Shown here piece by piece: positions 13,301-23,739 of a stretch of DNA of 64,000 nt. Under the pieces are notes generated by a model, which saw only the letters and a program-made list of their open reading frames with translations, searched no databases and was not told where the DNA came from. A program made the position numbers and the translations under genes. The stretch is from Macrocystis pyrifera (taxonomy: Eukaryota > Sar > Phaeophyceae > Laminariales > Laminariaceae): the NCBI GenBank assembly GCA_031763025.1, contig JASSKH010000026.1, positions 868,001 through 932,000 of the forward strand. Direction: 5' to 3'. Positions within the stretch are counted from its first letter, which is position 1, and each line of letters starts with the position of its first letter.

Positions 13301-16300
13301 AAAAAACAGTTATCCCTCTACGTTTAAAACACAATATTTGGTTCTGATTTACCATTACGGGGGACCGTACAGTAGTAAATAGGACCAAAATTTGTTATTC
13401 AAAATAGGTAAGTATATAGGTCTTTAAGTATACCATAGGTCTTACTAACTATGGACCCCCGTATGATGGTCCGCCGCATTAGTGGGAGCGCGCGGCAGCA
13501 CGATTTCACCAGTACAGTAGTGCCGGTCCCTCTGTAGTGCCGGTATGATATGCGCCAGCCAATAAAAATACCGGCACTATTGTAGCGGCAACCAACCGGC
13601 ACTAATTACTCCGCACACTACCACACTGGTCAATCCCATCTGTTCCAAGTGATTTCACAGGCCGTTACAGTGGGCAGCCGGCACTATAGAGGGGATAACT
13701 ACGTACTGTGCTCGTATGCTTGTATTGTTTGTGATACATTCTTGGTATTCCCTCGATAGTGCCGGCATGGTATGCGCCAGGCAACAATACCGGCACTACT
13801 ACAGCGGCAACCAACCGGCACTAATTACTCCGCACACTACTGTACCACAGCCGGTGAATACCATATGTGTCTAGCGATTCCTCAGGCACTAACTTTAGAG
13901 GGTAACCGGCACTATACTCAACCGGCACGAAAGAGGAACCACTACAGCAACGCCATGCTGCGTGCATGTCGGAGATCTTCTTGCCGTGTAGTTCGGGCAC
14001 ACACCCCACTCGCTATCCTACAGATCAGGGATATATCTACCCGCCCTGAAAGATCTAGATCATCAACTGGGAATCGATTATCTGTAGATGATCTGTAGAT
14101 GATCTCTCTGTCCGAGGTGGGAAACCTCATCCTAGTTTGAATACGTTACTCTGGGCGGAAATATAAGGACCGTTTATACACTAATATGAAGACCAAGCGG
14201 TCCTTACATTCACGCTCAGAGCGGAACGGTAAGTGTGTGGGTCCCTATACCTCGGGTGCAGTAGGACTGCACTCCCATTAGGGGGACAAATTACTTGGAT
14301 TTAGAGTAATATACCTGTTTCTGTGCAGTGCAGTACTGTGCCTGGTAAGGATTATATACCCCTTCAGAATTACATCTATGCTTTCGGGAACAAACTAGTT
14401 GGGATTAGCATGGGGTCATTTCGGCAGCAGCTGAAGGGATACGTAGCCTCACCTCCTGGAACGTGGTCAGCATGGCAGCCGTGTTCTGCGCCGACTTCAG
14501 GCGTTCCGCAATGCGCAACCGCATGCGTGACATCTTCACGCGCGACTCCATGCGGTCTCCGTTGGCGGAGGGCATGATGGCCGGGAGGGCCACCTGCACA
14601 CGCCCAAGCAAGCGTCCCACCGCAAGAAAAAGAGGAGGCACTCAGAACGCCACAATGTAGCGAGCGAGTCGGAATCATCAGAACGCTAGCGTGAAAACCG
14701 TAGCACCAGCGGGGCAATGACAATGCTATGGGGGCAATCATGACGCAGTGGGTTAATCAGACCACTGCTAGCAGCTACCCAATCGAAACGCTGGCAGATC
14801 ATCAAAACGGGGCCGGATCAATGGGGAATAGTCGGGGGCCAATCAGAAGACGAGGGGGTCAATCAGCGCTAGCGGGCGAGTCATACCGTTAGGCGGCCAA
14901 TCAGAACGCTAGAGGGTCAATCAACACGCTACGTGGCGGGCCGATCAAAACGCTACGATGAGCGCCGATCAGAACGCTACCGTTGCGCACGCCTGTTTTT
15001 TCGCTACACATGGGGTGCGAAAAGGGTTAAGCTAAACAACCGAAAAACAAAAACCAAACACAAAACTCAAAAAGGATTAATAGTGTGCAACTTCCGTCCC
15101 TGTGCCTTCCGCAAGCGCACCCCTGGCGAGTGTTACATGTTGTAACACACCGAACAGTTCGGATTGCCTACACTGAACAGCCCAGACTGACCTAACGCCA
15201 TACGACTGTGGCCAAGCATGACAAATGACTACCCCCCGCCTGTCTCCAAAGAGATGCGCGGCCAATTGTCAAAAGACAAACGACCTATGCAGTACCCCCC
15301 GCACAAGGGGAATGGTCGTATCACGTAGTGCTCGTGGTAAGGCACCCAAGAAGCAGTTACACCGGAAATTAAATTAGCTCATTGAAGCTGTCATCCATAC
15401 GCAAGTCCGCTTCACAAGCGGTTCTTGGTAGGGTGCAGCTCACCCTTCATGCGACTCGCCGGACACCTCACGGCGCTTCTTTCGCTTGGTGCAAGCAACG
15501 TCTGCCTGGTCGGTGAAAACCCGACATGCCCCGTCCCGGCATTGTAGGGATGCGAGGGTCTATGGTCATACGACTACGGCCATGCATGAAATCGAGTACA
15601 TCTCTCCTATCGAGTACCCCCCCCCCCCCGCCCCCCCCTCCGGTGCTCCGTCTTAAAAGGGATGCGTAGTCAATGGTCCAATGATGAAAGAATACAACAA
15701 ACGAGTACACCCCTCCCTCTAGCCCTGCCCTCCCGCCCCCGCCCTCGTGGTCGGAATTCAGCAAAAAATGCCTTGTACAGCAGCAGGGAGCAACAAGAAA
15801 AACAACGAAGCACCACACCACCCACCTTCTGCCCGGCTGCGGGCGCAGTCGGAGCCGGGGCTGGCGTTGGGGCCCGCGCAGGTTGGGGGGCCGGGGCCGG
15901 GGCCGGGGCCGGGGCCGCGGCAGCAACCGGGGCTGCTGCAGGGGCCTCCTCCTTGGGTGACTCAGCCGGTTTCGGTGCTGGCGTTACAGAGAGTTTTGCA
16001 GGCGGGCAGGGTGCGGGGATGCACGCGTTCACGAGTTCGCATAGCGATGTAAAACTACACACACATGAAGTGTTTCCGCACATGTTTCGGTTTCGGTTTC
16101 GGTGTCGGGGGTTCTGTAGAGAGTTTGTGGGCAGGAGGGGCGCGAGGGGGTTTCTCACTCACTCACTCACTCACTCACGATTCGACATTGGAGGCGTGCT
16201 GCGACAGGAGTAGCCCTTTTTGGGCAAACTGTCACTGGGACTGGCGTGGCTCCTTAAGGGCACTGAGGAATCGTTAGGATGCCATTTATTAGTACCGGGG

Positions 16301-19103
16301 GGCATAGTAAATAGGACCATATATTGTCAGTAAAAATAGGTAAATATAAAAGTTTTAGTGTGTACCGTAGGTCCCATTTACTGAGGTCCCCCGAAATAGT
16401 GTTTTGACCATTTTTAGTACCGCAGTCCCGTTTTGGGGACAAACTACTTAGATTCAGAGTGCTTTGTCCCCGAAACGGGACTGCTGCTCAAAAAAGGGTT
16501 AGCGCTATTTTTTGTTCGTGTATATGTACCTACAGTAAGGTCGTGGCATTTTTCATCGCGTTGCACTTTCAGGACTCTCAAGGGCAGGTTACGGGCGACA
16601 TACTGATAGTACTACTGCGATGACCCACGACTACGTAGCGCGGAAGTTTTCAAGCGAGGAGCCTCAGAAGGCAAAAGTTGGTCCGCCTCTGTCGTAGCAT
16701 GCGTCTTTGTTCGCGTGTTTGTGTGTTTGTGTGTTAGTTTGTGTGTTTGTGTGTGTGTCTGTTTGTTTGTTTGTTCGTAATCTTCACGTCTGCTCTTCAG
16801 CCTCCGGCTTAACTCGCTAGGACTCCTTCTTGCGCCCAGCGATCTTCACGCGATCTCCATGATACCCAAAGCGCAAATATCGCAGGATTTTCGGTGTCGG
16901 TGCCGGCGGTACAGATGACCCGGGATGCGCTTGCGATTCCACAAAAAACAATGAAAAAAGCAACAAGATAAACAGGATGTTAAGCGTTCGTGCTGGTGTT
17001 ACAGATGATTTGGAGGCGGGAAGGGGTGCGGGGATGCGCTCACGAGTACGCATGAAAGTGAAAATAAACAGCCTTCACGTTTTTCGAGATAAACTACCGT
17101 ACATTGGTTTAATCTAGTAGTGCGGAGAATAATCGTTACAGCAGTAAAAGGGCGAAGGGCGAGAACGAACGGAAGACGGAAGAAGACCTCTCCTAGCAAA
17201 CCCCCGACACTTACCGGGCGCAGCCCCAGCCCCCGAAGGGTCCACCTTCATCAAGGCAGCGCCAACCTCGACAGTGTCGCCCTCGCCCGCCATCTGCTCC
17301 ACCAGCGTTCCCGCGCTTGGCGAGCGGACATCGAAACTAACCTGAAATCGTGTTACGGCACGCGTCCAAAACCAGAGTAGTGTTGAGGGTAGCTTACCCC
17401 TATATTCGCGAAAATGGGTGACAGAGATACAGGGTGCGATACGAATAGAACCAACCCCAACCCCAACCCCAACCCTCACCCAATCAACCAGTGCTCAAGG
17501 GTATAGTCATCTTCGTCTCGTACACAGCAGCTTCCGCCAACCATTTTCTCGAACAGGTCTGTAAGTTTTACTGGTAGTGTTCTACGACTTGGGCCCAGCT
17601 TCGAGAAAATGGTTGATAGTCCACATCAACGTAACGCCTCATGGCATCTTCGAACATTCCGAGAAAATTCCCAGGAGGCCGGGATTAGAGTTTTATCTCG
17701 TAAAGGTTTTGGTGTATAAAGTCAAGTACAACACTGTCCCGTCATGCAAGGACCGTCTGTATCATAATATTATGCCCAAATGTTCTTTACACTGCGGGAC
17801 AGATTGGTTTATTTCAACACTGTTGTCCATGACGCGCCAAGGTCTAAGGTCTACCCCGGTATACAACAGCCCTCTAAAAAAACAGGGACACGACAGCGTC
17901 ACGCAAAAATAAAAACATCACGCAAATGTTCGGGCCGCTGGACTGTGGCCCCTTGTGGGCAAGGATGCCGCGAGACGCGTCTACATCTAGATCGCTAGAC
18001 GGACGGACCGGACCGCACATGTAGTTTTGGTCGCCGTTTAGGCGGCGTGTCCCATATCCCCTATAAAAACGCCAACAACATCTCTCGGGAAGCCCCATTC
18101 ATACTGAAACGCAAACGGCAGCAATAGGCGGACACGTGGGCACCATTTCGTGGACAAAGGGACGCCTACATATCTCCCTGGAAACCCCTTTCCATACAAA
18201 AACGCAACCGGCAGCAGATGCGTGGCCACGTGGACACCAATTCATGGACGAAGGGATAGATACGCAACCCACGGCTGACCTTGTCCGTCTCAAGCACCAC
18301 CACAACTTCGTCCTCCTCTACCGGATCACCCGGGTTTTTCATCCAGTTGACTATGGTCCCTTCGCTGATAGAGTCGCCCATGCTCGGCACGGGGACGATC
18401 GTCACACCGCCTAAAAAGGGACGAAAGCAGCGGCGGCGGCGGCAGTAGTAGTGGCATAGGTGTCGCTCGAAGCATGTGCGCCATGGTACGTACGTACGTA
18501 CGTAGGTACGTACCCCAGCGACAGTAACGTTTTTAAGTTGACGCTGGCGCTAAAGCTGACGCTGACGCTAACGATTGTGATAACAGGCATGCTAGCGCTA
18601 GCGGGTATGCTAACGGTTGAGCTGGCGCTACCACTGACACTAATACAAACGCCACCGCTACCGCTAACCGCTATGCTAACACTAAAGCCCCGCGACACCA
18701 CAACGCGGTCTCCACCCCCACCTCAGCATACGCCCACCGACTCAACAACTCTCGCATTTTTCTACATTTTGTTACACGCCACCCTCGAAACCAACAACAG
18801 CAGCGCCGTAGCTTTTGCGTAATTCTAGTGTACGCGTTGAAAAAGCAAAACCATTCCGTGCCTGCCCCGCGTCAACGTAACCCCCCCCGTCCCGGCCTCC
18901 GCCTCCGCCCCCGGTCGCGCCCCCGGTCGTGCCCCTGCCGCCGTCTTACCCGAAGAGAAATTCCGTGCCGCGTGGGAGCGAGTCCCGCCGATTGCGCCTG
19001 GTATTGCCCACGCCCCCGCCGAGGACGTATCCGCAGCAGCCACCGCACCCGCCCTGCTCAACAGAGGCGTCGAATGACAAAACAGAGCAAAAAAGCAAAG
19101 CAT
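7318..19103 (-). CDS. DLST: Dihydrolipoyllysine succinyltransferase, E2 of 2-oxoglutarate dehydrogenase (10 exons)
   Basis: Transfers the succinyl group from lipoyl-lysine to CoA in the mitochondrial 2-oxoglutarate dehydrogenase complex. Exons (minus strand): A 18882-19053, B 18280-18410, C 17215-17341, D 15826-15977, E 14453-14593, F 12886-13028, G 9867-9980, H 9222-9274, I 8174-8329, J 7318-7458. A is transit-peptide-like (RNFSS). B-C form a single lipoyl domain, with lipoyl Lys in ETDK as the last codon of B. D is an Ala/Pro hinge. E-J are the acyltransferase domain: [46 protein letters not shown] and the HxxxDG motif in [15 protein letters not shown]. There is no E3-binding domain, as in eukaryotic DLST. 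About 440 residues. Phases agree except for a one-base excess in a T7 run in F (12968-12974) and a one-base mismatch between A and B beside a C8 run. The ATG at 19103 extends exon A; alternatively a strong acceptor at 19054 implies an upstream first exon. Confidence 0.93.
7485..7715. repeat. Tandem repeat in last DLST intron
   Basis: About three diverged units of roughly 90-100 bp sharing TTACAAGC.ACG..ATTTT, GACGG.CAGAAGGCAT and a TG-rich spacer. They lie just upstream, in gene orientation, of the last DLST exon. Confidence 0.55.
8930..9140 (+). repeat. GATC-rich dispersed repeat copy
   Basis: Ordered landmarks shared with the copy at 44440-44735: TCTGCATG, GTGTTTCCTGGG, CAGATCCTGCACA, GATAGATAGATC and GATCTGTCC. 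It lies in a DLST intron. Further fragments are near 14030, 46605 and 48245. Confidence 0.6.
10612..10945 (+). repeat. Poly-C-tailed dispersed repeat, copy b (split by a MITE)
   Basis: Matches copy a from the GCGGTTCTTA landmark through ATGCGACTCGCC and GGCATGG, but is interrupted at 10646-10751 by a foldback MITE. The tail after 10860 is diverged and its C run is shorter. Confidence 0.7.
10646..10751. mobile_element. TA-targeting foldback MITE, inserted in a poly-C repeat
   Basis: A 106-bp foldback element with termini TTACGAGGGCCCATAGTTAA and its diverged complement ending CCCCCCTAA, flanked by TA on both sides (10644-10645 and 10752-10753). It interrupts a poly-C repeat copy. Intact copies read GCGGTTCTTAGTAGG across this point, so the empty site shows a 2-bp TA duplication. 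TA duplication and this small palindromic structure fit a Stowaway-like MITE mobilised by a Tc1/mariner transposase (inference). Confidence 0.8.
12090..12335 (-). repeat. Poly-C-tailed dispersed repeat, copy c
   Basis: Inverted copy: a G run at its left edge, then CATGCATGGCCGTAGTCGTA, the GGGACGGAGCGC region, the GAAGGGTGAGCTGCATCCTA region and AAGAACCGCTT. It lies in the DLST intron upstream of exon G. Confidence 0.8.
12620..12830 (-). repeat. Poly-C-tailed dispersed repeat, copy d (tail duplicated)
   Basis: Inverted, 3'-biased copy in which the G run plus CCATAGACCCTCGCATCCCT segment occurs twice in tandem (about 12620-12705 and 12705-12790). It abuts DLST exon F. Confidence 0.75.
13355..13463. 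mobile_element. TA-targeting foldback MITE
   Basis: Copy of the same family: TTACGGGGGACCGTACAG at the left and ACTATGGACCCCCGTA at the right, with the central TAAGTATATAGGT segment. The flanking TA is degraded on the left. Confidence 0.7.
13495..13925. repeat. Tandem duplication with GCCGGCACTA motifs
   Basis: Two related segments (about 13500-13660 and 13740-13870) share TGCCGGTATGATATGCGCCAG, CAACCGGCACTAATTACTCC and GCACACTAC landmarks. It is a roughly 240-bp duplicated block in a DLST intron, rich in CCGGCACTA. Confidence 0.55.
14650..14995. repeat. Degenerate minisatellite (AATCAGAACGCTAG units)
   Basis: About a dozen diverged units built on (C/G)(C/G)AATCA(G/A)AACGCTA with spacers of 10-20 bp. 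They lie in the DLST intron immediately upstream of exon E. Confidence 0.6.
15385..15640 (+). repeat. Poly-C-tailed dispersed repeat, copy e
   Basis: Nearly full copy: CACAAGCGGTTCTTGGTAGG, ATGCGACTCGCCGGACACCT, the GTGCAAGCAACGTCTGCC region, GGGATGCGAGGGTCTATGGT, then two C runs. It lies next to the donor side of DLST exon D. Confidence 0.8.
16292..16396. mobile_element. TA-targeting foldback MITE
   Basis: A 105-bp copy with diverged termini (GTACCGGGGGGCATAGTAAA and ACTGAGGTCCCCCGAAA), flanked by TA on both sides. It lies in a DLST intron. Confidence 0.75.
16418..16500. mobile_element. Hairpin MITE family 2 (CAGTCCCGTTTTGGGGACAA)
   Basis: An inverted repeat of about 80 bp: left arm CGCAGTCCCGTTTTGGGGAC, right arm GTCCCCGAAACGGGACTGC, followed by AAAAAAGGGTTA. 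Related hairpins occur at about 31095-31175, 57853-57935 and 57977-58079, with single arms near 14279 and 58478. Confidence 0.65.
16984..17060 (-). repeat. Duplicate of the DLST exon D acceptor region
   Basis: On the minus strand this segment reads through CCCGCCTCCAAATCATCTG, then TAACACCAGCACGAA. It is a close match to the true exon D acceptor region (15968-16030), which reads CCCGCCTGCAAAACTCTCTG, then TAACGCCAGCACCGAA. It carries its own AG at the homologous place, about 1 kb upstream of the real one in gene orientation. A weaker third match (GTGCCGGCGGTACAGATGAC on the plus strand) starts near 16898. Confidence 0.65.
18079..18258. repeat. Two-unit tandem repeat beside DLST exon B
   Basis: Two units of about 90 bp sharing CATCTC/CATATCTCC, ACAAAAACGCAA.CGGCAGCA, GGACACGTGG.CACCA and GTGGAC.AAGGGA. 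It lies directly 3' of the exon B donor in gene orientation. Confidence 0.6.
18483..18515. repeat. ACGT palindromic tandem run
   Basis: A run of ACGT units (ATGGTACGTACGTACGTACG and on), self-complementary throughout. It lies in the first recognised DLST intron. Confidence 0.8.
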
Positions 19104-19225
19104 CGCACAATGGGGGGGGGGGGCGGTCTTGTGATGCATGGCCGTAGTCGCATCACCGAAGGGGGGGGGGGGGGGGGGTGGGGTGTACTCATTATCATGC
19201 ATGGCCGTAGTCTTCTGACAATAGG
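19100..19225 (-). repeat. Poly-C-tailed dispersed repeat, copy f (fragment)
   Basis: Two tail fragments in tandem, each a G run followed by ATGCATGGCCGTAGTC. It lies right at the 5' edge of DLST exon A, so the ATG at 19103 sits at the border of repeat DNA. This weakens that ATG as the true start. Confidence 0.7.
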
Positions 19226-19257
19226 AGAGGGAGGGGGGGGAGTTCCACGCGAGCCGC

Positions 19258-19414
19258 ACATTCAGTCGTGCCCGTCATGCAGTCCTGAGAGTCGGGGTCC
19301 AAGCCGTCCGCACGGGAGCAGCAGCGCAACCCGCAGTGCTCGACCGGCGGGCGGGATGGTGTGCGCGATCTTATCGTATATTTGGGAGAAAAAGGAATAC
19401 GACAACGTGGGCAT
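19258..19414 (-). other. Candidate first exon of DLST (unresolved)
   Basis: Reading from an ATG at 19414, a short minus-strand frame gives MPTLSYSFF and then a basic, hydrophobic stretch (RALRVALLLPCGRLGPRL) that resembles a mitochondrial presequence. It would supply the 5' exon if the pyrimidine-rich acceptor at 19054 is used. No donor gives a convincing phase match, so this is only a candidate. Confidence 0.25.
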
Positions 19415-19809
19415 GTCTCACTCTGCAGGAGATAGGCAAAGACTGCGCAGTAGCATGTACCAGGTAGCGAGAGGGAGAGAGCTCCAGCTTGGAATCGACA
19501 GGAGATGGTGCGCCACCGTAATCAATGCATGTGCTCGGGAAGAGCATGCACCACAGCGCAGTCAGAGGGCAGAACATCCCGTCGCGACAGCAACACAGAC
19601 GTGGAACAACTCAAGGCTTCACACCAAAACCTTTCCCTTCCCCCCGTGCTTCTGCTACTACCAACAAACGAAGGGGTACCCGTAACCCCTGTCGCCTAAT
19701 ACCCACACAAAAAGTAAACCCATTCAAAACAGTTCACAGCACCAAGCGCCCACTGACACCCTAACCCTATCAAAGTATGCAACGTGTGTAAATAAGCCTT
19801 ATTATACTG

Positions 19810-19995
19810 GTTTTAGAGTAACGGGGCGGTCAGTCAAGGGGACAAACCGGGGTCTCCTAGCATCTTTGTGAAAATACTAAGTTTAGTGTAGGGGTCGGTC
19901 AGTCAACGGGTCAAACTGCGGTCTCCTAGCGTGTTAACATATTAGGTTTGGTGCAGGTGGCGTCAGTCAAGAGGTCAAACCGCGGTCTCCTCGCA
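19810..19995 (+). repeat. Three-unit 65-70 bp tandem repeat
   Basis: Three units share GGTCAGTCAA.GGG.CAAAC and GCGGTCTCCTAGC, at about 19828, 19898 and 19960. The spacing is too small and the units too diverged for a CRISPR-like array. Confidence 0.75.
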
Positions 19996-21581
19996 AAAGT
20001 GCCCATACCTGGTGAGGATGCTCAATCGCGCCGTAGCCGCAACCACCGTCGGGGCGGCGTGTCGGCTTGAAGTGCGCACGCCATGGCGGATCTGTCGAGG
20101 TCGTTTGGGCGAGAAAAAATATCGAGGCGATATCGAGACGGGAGCGCGGGAGAGGGAACGCGGGAATAATGACCATGGCGTCAGTTATCAACAAGACGTG
20201 AGGTACAGGGATGTCAAGGTTAATGACGTTTCTTTCCTTGTTCGTTGGACGCGACCTCCGAGATGTGCGTACGTACAGCAGTACTGCACATACGTGTATG
20301 ATGTACTGCAGCACGCCAATAAATATGATACTATTACCAGTATATACGGGGGAACACAGCAGTAATCAGAACCAAATATAGTGCGTCAACCCAGGGAGAT
20401 GCCTGGTTTTTGGGCACATCCATGGGTTCTGAAAACTATGTGTTATTTGACTATTAATAGTAGTACCCCCCCCCCGTACGTAAAACAATAAAATGGGGAA
20501 TTATGGCCGACGAAGGCTAGACACCTTCATAGGGACAGGGCGTATTCTGAACCGAAATCAGTACAGCACTACGTAGGCGAAAGCACTCACACACAACAAT
20601 TGAAAGCTAAGAATTTTCGGCGAGACTTCCGCACGAAACAAAATAGAACCGTACCCGAGGGCAATTAATTTTGCAGGACAACACGGGTGCACACAATAGT
20701 TCAAGTTGGGCTCAAAATGAAAAAAATACAAATTGCGAGCGTCGTAAAGTGGTGCTGCCTGTGCGTACTTCTCAGGCTGGCTTTCCACGTGCGCGTTTTC
20801 TTAGAGTGAGAGGCGTTCTGGTACAGAGCACTGGTTGTACTGTTGCTGCTGCAGGGTAATTTGGAACTTTGGAAATTTCGTTGTTTCCTGATGGTGACGA
20901 ATAATGGCAATGGTGACGAAAAACCTCGGTCGTTATCACTGGCGGCTCCCGCTGGCGTACATCTGCCCGTTCAGGCGAACTTCCCGAGACACGTGCCCGA
21001 ATAAAATTATGCTGTTCTAATGAAGTACGAGTATTTTATATCAGTTATAGGGCTTGGTCCATTGGGTCATGAAATTGGAAGGGATTTTTTTCCCCACGGT
21101 GGGATAATTTTCGCAAGTTTTTTTTTTCATCCTGTCTATCCTGTCTATTTTTTCCCGGGTAGTCGTATGCGGTCTTCTCGGTTTCTGTGGCGACTTGTAC
21201 AGCGAGCGTACCGCATGTACCTGATACGCACGAGCGCGGACCTCACTTTTTATTTTTTGTCTTAGGTGTACATGTGCTTCAGTTATCATGTGTATTATTC
21301 TCTGCTCGTTTTTTATTTCTACCGAGGTATTCTTCTACTGCAGAGTTATTGGAGCCTGTCCTGCGACCACAGAATGCATTGCATTGTGGCGATGAGTTAA
21401 TGTGAGAACAGCAACAACAATTTTCGGCTTCGACTGACGGCCACCACCCCGACCCGGAACTCTACTCCTAATCCTAAGCCTACTCAAACACCTGCTTGGT
21501 TGGTGTGCCAGCTGGTAGTTGTGCTCGGAAAGGCTGTACTTTCTGTTCGGGCACATCTACGGAATCTTGCCTGAACGGGTA

Positions 21582-21676
21582 CTTCGGGGGACCATAGTTA
21601 ATACGACCAAATAGTATCAGTAAAAATAGGTATATATATATACCAGGTAGGTTTTTGTGTGTACCGTAGGTCCTAT
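21582..21676. mobile_element. TA-targeting foldback MITE, right end lost
   Basis: The left terminus (CTTCGGGGGACCATAGTTAA) and centre match the family. The right arm is replaced after GTAGGTCCTAT by the SINE-like sequence, so the copy is truncated. Confidence 0.65.
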
Positions 21677-21687
21677 ATATGCCGGCG

Positions 21688-21935
21688 TCCCCGGTGGCTT
21701 GGTAGGTGGTCCGCGTGCCTATCAAGATCAATTTCGTAGGTTCAAATCTCACCGAGTGCATGCTCGTAGGGACTTTTGGACTTTTTCTTGCATAAAAATT
21801 GATAAGCGGAAAGCGCGAGAGCGTGAGTTGGCTACATTCGATGAAAATCGACGAGCAGTGGGAATGCTGAACCCTATGCGCGACCAAAAATAAAGGCACG
21901 TACCGGGGGGGAGAAGGGACGACACCTGTGACCAC
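21688..21935 (+). mobile_element. SINE-like element with tRNA-related head
   Basis: The head has an A-box-like TGGCTTGGTAGGTGG (21695-21709) and a B-box-like GGTTCAAATCT (21739-21749) at tRNA-like spacing, but the acceptor stems do not pair, so it is not a functional tRNA. The body (21818-21935; ATTCGATGAAAATCGACGAG and GCGCGACCAAAAATAAA) recurs inverted at 31752-31880. This suggests a tRNA-derived SINE family (inference from two copies). Confidence 0.5.
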
Positions 21936-23706
21936 GGCTTGTCCAGGAGATCGTGGATGGTAAAACCTCCTAATACATGAATACTGATTAATACGAGTGG
22001 GCTGGAAAGTAAAAGTGATGATGAAACAAAAAAAAAAAAAAAACTATACGGTCCCTCGCACATAGATCTACGCGAGATCTGGCCGTTCTCGAATATAATA
22101 CCGTACCAGTATCATGTACCTGGTACCAGGTATCTCTGAACGAAGTACGACGCCTTCCCTCCATGGCCTATATATAGTATACCAGGTATTATACCATGTA
22201 TGTAGACAACTTTGTTTGCCGCGGCAACGAGCAACGCAAAGCGATGTACTGCTGTTGTGGCTCGTAAAACCTTGTCCTCGGGTGTTACACGTTCCGTTTT
22301 CTATTGCTGTACTTCGTAATACAGCAGCAGCAGCACAGCTCTCTTACGATAAGAAACCCGGACACAGCCCCGGGCTGAAATTCATATTTGAGAAAGGGTG
22401 TGTTCCACACTAATTTCAATATAACCGTTCCCGGATTTCTTATTTCCCCGTACATCTCAGCATGACTCTCTCGTGGGGCTCCTTCTTACGACAGGGCCTC
22501 AGCAGCGTACCGCTGTAAACAGTAAATACGTACCTGGTACCAGTAACCTTTACCACCTCCTATCCGAGCTCACAGATTGTCATAGGACGCCGCCTCGTAG
22601 GCACGAAGTAACAGGGGATGGCGATGCGTGATGTACGAGCGGCTCGTTGTGGCCTGTCAGCTACAGTTCTAAACTCACTTAGAACGACGCGGATTTGCGA
22701 AACTCGACCCACCTTGGATCATACGTATCATCCGCAGAGCATTGGACGTGAACGCCGTATTATATGATAACAGCGGAAGAGGGCTTGATCGGGAGAATAC
22801 CGCCGTACACCTTTTTTTCCCTGGTTATACTTGAGACAACACACCACACACCCCCTTGGACGAATTTCAGACCCGGTTTCCTCCAAAACATGCCTTAAGT
22901 GGGGCACACACAACGAAAATGGTGGCTTTGGAAAGATTTCGTCGGGAAAGGTTGCATACGAGACGCATCATCGCTCGTCGGACTCAGTACGCCCTCCCCG
23001 TTGTCGACAAAGAAACCCAGCTTTGAAAATCGTCCGACCAAATGTGTTATCTTGCGTGTTACTCGGTAGGGAGATGTATTTCTGGCCGGTATGTCGGTAC
23101 ACTTTTGATTGAGCGCTCAGACCAAAAAGTCGACGACAAACAAAAGTTACGATTACATACAGCAAACGGCGACTGCGAGGTTGGGGGGTGACACGAATTG
23201 GTGCCCCGAGTTTTGACAATGCAAGGAATCGCACTGCACGGGCACAAGCAACATGATCCCACCCGGGCATACTGCTGGGCGCTCACACTGCTACGCTGCT
23301 CTATGGCTCCTACTAGTAGACGGTCGATCACACCAAAGCAGTCGATGTTTGGGTCGCTGTGTACCTCGGGGTCCCAAAGGAGTTACTCCTTCACCTTCAG
23401 CAAGTGTACTCGTAGAAAGAAGAGGACAAATGTTTGTAGCTTGTGTTGAATGTACCAGGTATTAATACTAGACGTACAGGATTTGCGTTTCATGTGTATA
23501 CCTCGTTGTTCGTCGATTCAAACGACTCAAGGCAGCGAATTTTGGGGCGCAGCAAGGGGGAACGACATATTATGACTACGGTAAGATAGAGCGAGAGGCT
23601 GGAAAGGTTTGCAAGGCTGTGACTCAAGCGCATTCGGCGGTGTATATGACACCAAAACAATACCACGTCACACCGAGGGGCATCATCCGAACACCATCAA
23701 CCAGCC

Positions 23707-23735
<29 letters not shown>
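23707..23735 (+). repeat. CAG trinucleotide repeat
   Basis: About nine consecutive CAG units, then GAAGCAG. I see no convincing reading frame around it. Confidence 0.85.

Positions 23736-23739
<4 letters not shown>

Noticed and set aside
18828-19685. 285-codon plus-strand frame
   Set aside because: Antisense to DLST exon A and extended by G runs of the dispersed repeat; Arg/Pro-rich composition reflects GC content.
21688-21760. Possible functional tRNA gene
   Set aside because: A- and B-box-like sequences are present but the acceptor and T stems do not pair, and the body downstream is repeated elsewhere. Treated as a SINE-like head.
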